From positions 1-17,949 of the forward strand of contig NZ_CAMLOV010000120.1 in assembly GCF_946481715.1 (NCBI RefSeq): a stretch of DNA of 17,949 bases. Direction: 5' to 3'. Under the pieces are notes generated by a model, which did no database searches, was not told the origin of the DNA, and worked only from the letters and a program-made list of their open reading frames with translations. Positions within the stretch are counted from its first letter, which is position 1, and the number at the start of each line of letters is the position of its first letter. Shown piece after piece: positions 11,740 to 17,949 of the stretch. The translations under genes were made by a program, and so were the position numbers. The DNA is from an uncultured Mucilaginibacter sp. (lineage in GTDB: Bacteria > Bacteroidota > Bacteroidia > Sphingobacteriales > Sphingobacteriaceae).

Positions 11740-12738
11740 CTACGCCAGCATCACCGATGGATCGGGCTCTATCCCCTTGCTTAGCTGGTGTACGCTGTGG
11801 AGCGTAATTTCTGCTATCTGCGAGAGTGCCTCCTGTGTAAAGAAAGCCTGGTGCCCGGTTACCAGCACATTTGGAAAGCTCATGAGCCTTTGAATGGTAT
11901 CATCCTCGATAATACTGCCCGAGAGGTCCTTAAAAAACAGCTTTTCTTCCTGCTCATATACATCTATCCCTAAATAGGCTATGTGGCCGGTCTTTAATGC
12001 TTCAATAACATCCCCGGTATCGATGAGCGCGCCGCGGCTGGTGTTGATGATGGCAATGCCGGGTTTCATGATGGCAAGGGTGCGCTTACCGATCATATAT
12101 TTATTATCGGGCGTAAGCGGGCAATGCAACGACAGGATATCCGCCTGGCGCAACACGCCTTCAAACGAACTGTATGCTACGCCGAGCAATTTTAGTTCTT
12201 CATCCTCAAAAAGATCGTATGCTATTACCTTGCAGCCAAAGCCCAAAGCAATACGGCAAAAAGCTTTACCTATTTTGCCCGTGCCAATAACGCCCACCGT
12301 TTTGCCGTGCAGGTTAAAGCCCAATAAGCCGTTAAGCGAGAAATTTTGCTCGCGTACGCGGTTATAAGCTTTATGCGTTTTGCGGTTAAGCGTTAGCAGC
12401 ATCGCCATAGCATGTTCGGCAACGGCCTCGGGGGAATATGCAGGCACACGGCATACACGGATACCATGTTGCTTAGCCGTATCAATGTCTACATTATTAA
12501 AACCGGCACAGCGCAGCGCTATAACCTTTACGCCTTTTGCGGCAAGGGCGGCAATTACTTCTGCCGTAAGTTTATCATTTACAAAGGCGCAAACGGCAAA
12601 CGTACCATCGTCAACGGCATTTACAATATGCGGGCCAAGGTGCGTCTCCAAAAAATCCAGGGCGAAACCATAAGCCTCATTATGCCTGACAAAGAAATCC
12701 TTGTCGTACGGCTTTGCGGAAAAAAATTGGATTTTCAT
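11740..12738 (-). CDS. ldhA: D-lactate dehydrogenase (D-2-hydroxyacid dehydrogenase)
   Basis: The 332-residue protein has the length and motifs of LdhA-type D-lactate dehydrogenases, which reduce pyruvate to D-lactate with NADH in the cytosol. It opens with MKIQFFSAKPYDKDFF. It has the NAD-binding GTGKIG at 152-157 with an aspartate after strand 2 (D175), R235 in NTSRGALID, E264 in YEQEE and the catalytic H296 in TGHQAFFTQEAL. The start ATG 12738 was chosen because the family begins there and an exact -7 box lies only 18 bases upstream; a frame from 12798 would put that box inside the gene. It lies convergent with DUF4180. Neighbours give no clue to regulation. Confidence 0.9.
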   Translation of the reverse strand: MKIQFFSAKPYDKDFFVRHNEAYGFALDFLETHLGPHIVNAVDDGTFAVCAFVNDKLTAEVIAALAAKGVKVIALRCAGFNNVDIDTAKQHGIRVCRVPAYSPEAVAEHAMAMLLTLNRKTHKAYNRVREQNFSLNGLLGFNLHGKTVGVIGTGKIGKAFCRIALGFGCKVIAYDLFEDEELKLLGVAYSSFEGVLRQADILSLHCPLTPDNKYMIGKRTLAIMKPGIAIINTSRGALIDTGDVIEALKTGHIAYLGIDVYEQEEKLFFKDLSGSIIEDDTIQRLMSFPNVLVTGHQAFFTQEALSQIAEITLHSVHQLSKGIEPDPSVMLA

Positions 12739-12755
12739 TGGCTGATGTGTTTGCG

Positions 12756-12763
12756 CAAATGTA
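12756..12763 (-). promoter_or_regulatory. Candidate -7 box for the D-lactate dehydrogenase gene
   Basis: On the minus strand TACATTTG fits TAnnTTTG exactly, followed by GCGCAAAC. The transcript would start about 11 bases before the ATG at 12738. No clear TTTG lies at -33. The position argues for the shorter start of the gene. Confidence 0.4.
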
Positions 12764-12884
12764 AGGATATACTTTGGCCACGGGGGCATTAAGTGCAAAC
12801 CCGCCGTCCAGCCTAATTTCCGTCCAATAAAAAGCGGCGGTAATCAGCTTCTATCCATACCTGTCACACCAACACCCAAAAAAA

Positions 12885-13565
12885 TCAATTCACAAAAAAG
12901 AGGAACACGCCGGAATCGGATACATTCCCCTCCGAATCGTGCGTAACAATTTTCCAGTAATAGGTGTTGCCGGCAGTAACAGGCACATCTGCTAATTTAC
13001 TATCCGTTAGGTTTAGTTTAAGCGCCGGTGGTGTTGGCGTTGTGCCAAAGTAAATGTCGTAAGTGGTAATATCGTTATCCACGTCTGCGCCGTCCCAGTC
13101 TAAGGTGATCTTCCCGCTGCCTGCGGGTATTGCCTGTGCCAATAAAGGGAACAGGATGTCGGCAGGATATGGCGCGTAAGTGATATTGGCGGCGCCGGCG
13201 TTATAAAATTTAGTGGTATCGCTGGATGTTACAGCAGCCGTTTTGGTAGATGTTGCCTTTATAAACCATGCATACGGCGTTGCGCGCAACAGGCTGGCCT
13301 CGTACTCGTTTTTGTCAGTGGAGTAAGTTTCCAATTCGCCGGTAAGCAGGTTTTTTACAATCATGTCGTAACCGTCGGCATTTTGGGCTGCGGTCCACTT
13401 AAAGGTTAACTTACTTTCTGTATCGCTAATGATAGTTCCCGAGGTGCACAGGGCATTAGCTTCCGGGAAAATCAGCCTGGTGCGGCCCGGCGGCGGTACG
13501 GCTGCTTCCTTAATGCAACCCACCAGCACAAATGCTATTAATGATATGTATATCAGTTGCCTCAT
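12885..13565 (-). CDS. Outer-membrane lipoprotein with two fibronectin-III-like domains
   Basis: The 226-residue protein has a lipoprotein signal ending in LVGC (C17), followed by a short proline-rich linker. Two beta-sandwich units follow. Residues about 45-120 have LTFKWTAAQNADGYDMIVKNL, then YEASLLRATPYAWFIKATS. Residues about 145-226 have ITLDWDGADVDNDITTYDIYFGTTPTPP, then VTAGNTYYWKIVTHDSEGN. This W...A.....Y.....Y.W.I pattern is that of fibronectin type III domains, as in SusE-like and adhesion-linked lipoproteins. The start codon overlaps the stop of the giant upstream gene (ATGA), so translation is probably coupled. A role as a surface anchor or assembly partner of the giant protein is inferred from this linkage. 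Confidence 0.8.
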   Translation of the reverse strand: MRQLIYISLIAFVLVGCIKEAAVPPPGRTRLIFPEANALCTSGTIISDTESKLTFKWTAAQNADGYDMIVKNLLTGELETYSTDKNEYEASLLRATPYAWFIKATSTKTAAVTSSDTTKFYNAGAANITYAPYPADILFPLLAQAIPAGSGKITLDWDGADVDNDITTYDIYFGTTPTPPALKLNLTDSKLADVPVTAGNTYYWKIVTHDSEGNVSDSGVFLFFVN

Positions 13566-16500
13566 TTCTTTATTATTTTATAAACCGACTGCCTGTTATC
13601 CAGCGTTAAATGTACTGAGTATACGCCGCTTTTAAAACCGCTCACATCCAGGCGTACAATACCCGATTGATTGCTGTATATCTTAGATAACATAGCCCGC
13701 CCGTTGGATACATCAAATATTTTGATAACAGCAGTTTTAACGGTTGCTTCGCCAATGTTTACATCCAAAGCATCCATAAACGGGTTAGGGTACGGCGCGT
13801 GGTTGCCCGTAATATTAATGATCTGCCGAAAAATACCCTGGCACAGCTTTGCTGTATTTACTACCAAAGTGTTGCTGCCATCAGTTAGCGGGATGGTTAA
13901 AGAATTATCGGTAGTATGAAACACCTTGTCATTTAAACGGACTTCGTAGGCATCGCTGCCATTCAAGTTAAGCGTGATGGTGTTTAAATTTTTGTTAACA
14001 GCTATGTAAACCGACAGGTCCTTAGGTTCCTCCACCACAACAGAAAAACATTGTTGGTAATCCGGCTTGTCGGGTATGGTGATACAGATATTGTAGGTGC
14101 CTGCCTGCAGGCCTGTAGCCGTGAAATCGTTACCAACAAAACCGGTGCTTACAGTTTGCGGGCCCGTAACCGTTGCTTTGTAATTATAAGTTTTTACCGC
14201 CGTGATATGGATGGTGCCATTCTTAGCGTCTTTACAGGTTAAGCTTTGTAAAGCAACTTTAAAATTGGCTGAAGGTAAAAAGAATAAACTTTTGGCTTCT
14301 ACAGGCGCCGATGCAACGCTGTAATATTCAACCGTTGCCTTAACGGAGTACGATCCGCTTTCGGTAGCTGCGTAAGCGGTATCGGTTGCCCCGGGCAATG
14401 CCAAACTGCCCCTATACCATTGATATTGCGCACGCGCCAGCCTGGTGGTTGATAGCGTTACTTTACCGCCCTCTGCAAAAATTATTGGCCCATCGGCTTT
14501 AATTATTGGTACCGGCACAAAGTAAAAGCCGCCTAAAGAACCTGCGCCTTTTGTTGTGGTAACACTAACATTACCTGTAGCACCCTCGCCTACCACCGCC
14601 GATATTTCTGTAGCCGATGTTACGTTAACGGATTTTGCCGGCACCCCGCCAAAGGTTACCGCAGCTGTATTATCAAAGTTTATCCCTTTTATAACAACTA
14701 TGCTGCCATTGCCCCCTATGGCAGGGTTAAACGCGGTTACAAGCGGCCCGCTGATATAGGTGAACGTACCCGCTGTGGAAGAACTAAGTGTTGTAGAAAC
14801 TTCTATCTTCCCGGTAGCGCCTGCGCCCACAACAGCCGTGATTACGGTATCAGACAATACCTTAAACGATGCGGCATCAACACCGCCAAAAACAACCTTA
14901 TTTACATCGGTAAACCCGTGGCCTTTTAAAGTAACCACCTGGCCGGTTGCTGCGCTGGTTGGGGTAAACGTTGCTATAAACGGGTTGGATATGTATACAA
15001 AACCCGCAAGTTTTGCTGTGCCGCCAGGCGTGGTAACTACAACATCGCCGCTGGCGCCGTTACCAATGGTGGTGTATATGGTAGTTGCAGAGCTTACCGT
15101 AAAGGTAGCTTTCACCCCGCCAAATGTTACTGCCGTTGCACCCGCAAAGTTTTTACCGGTGATAGTTACGCTATTACTTTGCGTGGCTGTTGTTGGCGTA
15201 AAAGAGGTAATGGATGGTTTATCATTATACACAAAGCCTGCAAGCTTAACATTCCCTTCTGCAGTGGCCACAACAATATCGCCCGTTGCGCCCGGGCCTA
15301 CCACAGCCAAAATGCTGGTTGGCGAATTAACCTTGAACGATGCGGCCAATATACCACCAAACGACACACTATTAATGCCAATGAAGTTTGTGCCGGTGAT
15401 CATCACCGTATCGCCCCTGGCGGCTGTTAATGGCGTTGCTGCTGTAATTGTGGGCGGCACGCCGCCTATAAATTCAAAATTTGGTGCCCCGTTGCTACCG
15501 TATGGCGTTGTTACCTGCACCCTGCCCGAAGCACCTAATCCTAACACCGCAGTTATAGTACTATCGTTTACAACCGTAAACGATTTAGCAGGCGCCTGGC
15601 CAAAGCTTACACCAGAGGTACTGGTAAAATGTTCGCCCCTTATGGTAACAGTGGCACCTGTAGCTGCCTTTGCGGGGAAAAAGCTTGCCACTATCGGCCC
15701 CAGGTTCATCATGTTATTTTGCAATACGCTAAAACCATTAATGCCTCCCGCCGGGTAACCAACAATCAGGTCGGGTAAACCATCCTGGTCGAGGTCGGCT
15801 ATTTCTACCGATTGCGGAACCACATCTGTCCGGTAATCTATTTTAGGATTTAACGAGATGGGTTGCCCCGGTAAAGTAGTGTTAGCAAACACAGAAACCG
15901 TATGCGAGTTACTATTACTTACCACAACATCCGGTTTGCCATCTCCATTAATATCGGTTGTGGCCACTCGCGAAGGGAATTTACCGGTGGGATAGTCTAC
16001 TCTTGTGTCAAAGCTTATGCTGCTTGCTGAAGCACTGATATTTTTAAAAACTGAAATAGAATTGCTGCCCGTTGATGTTACGATGAAATCTGTTTTACCA
16101 TCGCCGTTTAGATCGGCTGCAGCAACGCGGCCTGTACTATTATCAATAAGCGGATAACTACCAATTGAAGTAAAACTAATGGCGGAGCCAGTGCTGGTGT
16201 TCTTAAAGATACATAGCATACCATTAGGAGTTCCATTTTTTGTTAAAACCAGGTCGGGCTTGGTATCATTATCAATATCGGTAAACAGGATATTGGTTTC
16301 CGAACTTTGTGCGGTAGTGATAAATGTAGCGGGCGCAAACGAAACAGTACCGCCGCTGCTTACATTTTTTAATATCACAACCACGTTTGACCATAATATA
16401 ATTTCAGGCTTTCCATCGCCATCGAGATCTTTTACTACCATCATATCCGCTGCGCCAAGCGATTTAAAATCGCCGGCAGCAACAAAATTTATATTGCCAG

Positions 16501-17949
16501 GCGAACTGTTGTTGATGTAAACGGCAGCATAGTTCTGGTCCTTAACACCATCCACAAACGGTGCGTCTCCATGGCTAACTACCAGGTCGAGTTTTCCATC
16601 GCCATTCACATCGCCTGCTACGGCTGCCGTTGTACCCGCACCCGTATTGATAACCGTTTTTTCTCCGAAAGCAATTGTACGGTAAGTACTCGTATTCCTG
16701 TTAACGGTAATGGTATTACCAGTGTATTGCACATAATTAAGGTTAACTACATCTGCCTTTCCGTCGCCATCCAAATCGGCGGTAACAATTGTGGTTGGCG
16801 GTGCAGCGGTTGCAAAATTTACCCTGGGGCTAAACGAGGTGGAATCAAACTTAGCTATTTTACCTTTAGAATAAGGCGAAAAGGCTTTGCCCGAATACGC
16901 TGTTAAGCCGTTTACTGTTACAGAAACAGACTGGTTTGTTGCGCCGGGCGGCACCACAGCATCAATTTGTGACGCACTTCGTACATTAAAAACAGTAGCC
17001 CTTATTGCTCCAAAATAAACAATATTTACACCCGGCGAAAGGCTAAAATTAGTACCGGTTATACTTATGGTGCTACCATATGCAGATGATTCGGGAGAGA
17101 TGCTTGTAATTGTGGGCACTACCAATGCGGGTTTAAACACAAAGCCAGCCAGGCTTGCAGTACCGCCATTGGTTACAACAGTAACATTGCCGTCTGCCCC
17201 GTTACCCACTACTGCGGTGATAATGGTTGGCGCAAGTACCTTGAAGGATATTGCATCTACGCCGCCAAACTTAACGTTTGTAACCTCCGTAAAATCGGTA
17301 CCAATAATCTTAACTGTTTCCGCCGGGCCTGCCGTTGTTGGGGTAAAGGAAGCAATAGTGGGCACCGCCGGCTTATAAACGTACCCCGCAAGACTGGCTG
17401 TACCCCCGGGAGTTGTAACTGTAACCGCACCGCTGGAGCCCCTGGCAACAAGCGCTGTAATACTGGTTGCCGAGTTTACGCCGAAGGATGCAGCATCTTC
17501 TCCTCCAAAGCTCACTTTTGTTACTGCTGTAAAGTTAGTACCGGTGATCATAACCGTTGTTAAAGGGCCGGTTGATGTTGGGGTAAAAGAAGTAATAGTT
17601 GGCACTGCGGGTTTAAATGTAAACCCTGCAAGGCGGGCGGTACCGCCGGGGGTTGTAACGGTAACATCCCCACTTAATCCGCTACCTGCATACGCGGTTA
17701 TAATGGTTGGGGACACTACGGTAAAGGATGTTGCATTTACACCCCCAAACCTTACGTATGTAACTTCCGTAAAATCGGTGCCGATGATCTTAATGCTTTC
17801 AAGCGGCCCGGCTGATGCCGGGGTAAAAGAAGCGATAGTTGGCACTGCCGGTTTATAAACGTACCCGGCAAGGCTGGCAGTTCCGCCCGGGGTGGTAACT
17901 GTAACCGCACCGCTGGAGCCCCTGGCAACAAGCGCTGTAATACTGGTTG
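13562..17949 (-). CDS. Giant secreted IPT/TIG-VCBS protein with T9SS sorting domain (5' end beyond window)
   Basis: The reading frame is open from the window edge to a TGA at 13562-13564, giving more than 1460 residues. The M at 17845 in the frame is a GTG in mid-domain and not a start. Numbering from that codon, four IPT/TIG domains fill 1-335 (PTIxSFTP, VxITGTNF, FGGVxA), with part of another upstream. Seven VCBS/FG-GAP repeats with Ca-binding DxDGDGxxD loops fill about 335-700, five more IPT/TIG domains about 700-1110, and an Ig-like domain about 1110-1190. A region with SprB-like repeats precedes a type IX secretion sorting domain at about 1350-1427 (YPNPFMDALDV, then a VYSVHLTLDNR and KIIKK end). 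This is a cell-surface adhesin or matrix protein exported by the Por system. FG-GAP repeats here probably form a seven-bladed propeller. The lipoprotein gene follows with a 4-base overlap. Confidence 0.9.
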   Translation of the reverse strand, partial: TSITALVARGSSGAVTVTTPGGTASLAGYVYKPAVPTIASFTPASAGPLESIKIIGTDFTEVTYVRFGGVNATSFTVVSPTIITAYAGSGLSGDVTVTTPGGTARLAGFTFKPAVPTITSFTPTSTGPLTTVMITGTNFTAVTKVSFGGEDAASFGVNSATSITALVARGSSGAVTVTTPGGTASLAGYVYKPAVPTIASFTPTTAGPAETVKIIGTDFTEVTNVKFGGVDAISFKVLAPTIITAVVGNGADGNVTVVTNGGTASLAGFVFKPALVVPTITSISPESSAYGSTISITGTNFSLSPGVNIVYFGAIRATVFNVRSASQIDAVVPPGATNQSVSVTVNGLTAYSGKAFSPYSKGKIAKFDSTSFSPRVNFATAAPPTTIVTADLDGDGKADVVNLNYVQYTGNTITVNRNTSTYRTIAFGEKTVINTGAGTTAAVAGDVNGDGKLDLVVSHGDAPFVDGVKDQNYAAVYINNSSPGNINFVAAGDFKSLGAADMMVVKDLDGDGKPEIILWSNVVVILKNVSSGGTVSFAPATFITTAQSSETNILFTDIDNDTKPDLVLTKNGTPNGMLCIFKNTSTGSAISFTSIGSYPLIDNSTGRVAAADLNGDGKTDFIVTSTGSNSISVFKNISASASSISFDTRVDYPTGKFPSRVATTDINGDGKPDVVVSNSNSHTVSVFANTTLPGQPISLNPKIDYRTDVVPQSVEIADLDQDGLPDLIVGYPAGGINGFSVLQNNMMNLGPIVASFFPAKAATGATVTIRGEHFTSTSGVSFGQAPAKSFTVVNDSTITAVLGLGASGRVQVTTPYGSNGAPNFEFIGGVPPTITAATPLTAARGDTVMITGTNFIGINSVSFGGILAASFKVNSPTSILAVVGPGATGDIVVATAEGNVKLAGFVYNDKPSITSFTPTTATQSNSVTITGKNFAGATAVTFGGVKATFTVSSATTIYTTIGNGASGDVVVTTPGGTAKLAGFVYISNPFIATFTPTSAATGQVVTLKGHGFTDVNKVVFGGVDAASFKVLSDTVITAVVGAGATGKIEVSTTLSSSTAGTFTYISGPLVTAFNPAIGGNGSIVVIKGINFDNTAAVTFGGVPAKSVNVTSATEISAVVGEGATGNVSVTTTKGAGSLGGFYFVPVPIIKADGPIIFAEGGKVTLSTTRLARAQYQWYRGSLALPGATDTAYAATESGSYSVKATVEYYSVASAPVEAKSLFFLPSANFKVALQSLTCKDAKNGTIHITAVKTYNYKATVTGPQTVSTGFVGNDFTATGLQAGTYNICITIPDKPDYQQCFSVVVEEPKDLSVYIAVNKNLNTITLNLNGSDAYEVRLNDKVFHTTDNSLTIPLTDGSNTLVVNTAKLCQGIFRQIINITGNHAPYPNPFMDALDVNIGEATVKTAVIKIFDVSNGRAMLSKIYSNQSGIVRLDVSGFKSGVYSVHLTLDNRQSVYKIIKK
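17415..17949 (-). repeat. Higher-order 480-bp tandem repeat within the IPT/TIG block
   Basis: The 55 bases at 17415-17469 are identical to those at 17895-17949, exactly 480 bases (160 codons, two IPT domains) apart, and the match stops only at the window edge. At protein level domains alternate in two types: ITGTNFTAVTKVSFGG and IIGTDFTEVTxVxFGG. Domain 1 therefore resembles domain 3 more than domain 2. This indicates recent duplication of a two-domain unit, or gene conversion. More copies may lie beyond the window. Confidence 0.75.

Noticed and set aside
14760..15758. 332-codon plus-strand frame opposite the giant protein gene
   Set aside because: It is antisense to the IPT/TIG repeats. Its low-complexity V/P/T-rich translation is the mirror of the repeated domain, as are the other plus-strand frames in 13.6-17.9 kb.

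Overview
This window is most likely a chromosomal segment of a Bacteroidota member, probably Sphingobacteriaceae (Mucilaginibacter/Pedobacter-like). The evidence is a very large protein with a C-terminal type IX secretion (Por) sorting domain, several exact TAnnTTTG -7 boxes, weak Shine-Dalgarno signals, and typical Bacteroidota families (DUF4180, short-HTH Crp regulators, SH-x-x-RxPLAR-type kinases). Genus assignment is inference. No rRNA, tRNA, CRISPR array, transposase or integrase was seen.

Region 1 (1-7.45 kb) holds small accessory genes separated by repeats. A family of roughly 150-bp elements occurs seven times, always in the same orientation and always between genes. Each element is a long imperfect inverted repeat whose two ends are themselves hairpins. 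Two copies are followed directly by a nearly identical 58-codon ORF for a small membrane protein, and both composites end in a degenerate copy of the element's right end. A third, broken copy of that ORF lies between a four-hairpin REP-like cluster (288-425) and repeat copy 1. Genes here are a partial unknown CDS, an FxLYD-like lipoprotein, an SDR-fold protein lacking all the usual catalytic residues, an ECF sigma factor with a cysteine-rich tail, a GlxA-type regulator divergent from a VOC protein, and an HxlR regulator divergent from a carboxymuconolactone-decarboxylase-like protein with 19-bp iterated sites between them. The 3.88-4.29 kb stretch has no convincing ORF, but it has a minus-strand terminator-like hairpin and two further hairpins, a possible small RNA.

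Region 2 (7.45-12.8 kb) has no copy of the repeat. A membrane-anchored thioredoxin-like protein and a membrane PAS protein form a likely operon. The PAS protein stops after its histidine phospho-acceptor helix, so it has no kinase ATPase domain. On the minus strand follow a Crp/Fnr-type regulator with a SnoaL-like ester cyclase downstream, another SnoaL/NTF2-like protein and a D-lactate dehydrogenase. A DUF4180 gene is on the plus strand. The 11070-11332 gap shows no gene or clear signal.

Region 3 (12.9-17.95 kb) is one minus-strand unit. A giant secreted protein, whose 5' end lies outside the window, carries IPT/TIG domains, seven Ca-binding VCBS/FG-GAP repeats, more IPT/TIG domains, an Ig-like domain and a T9SS tail. 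Its stop codon overlaps the start of a lipoprotein gene (ATGA), suggesting a translationally coupled surface protein plus lipoprotein pair. Its first visible domains form a higher-order 480-bp tandem repeat with an exact 55-bp match.

Most enzymes and regulators look like small stress or xenobiotic-response modules rather than one pathway. The best candidate for something undescribed is the repeat family with its small membrane-protein ORF.
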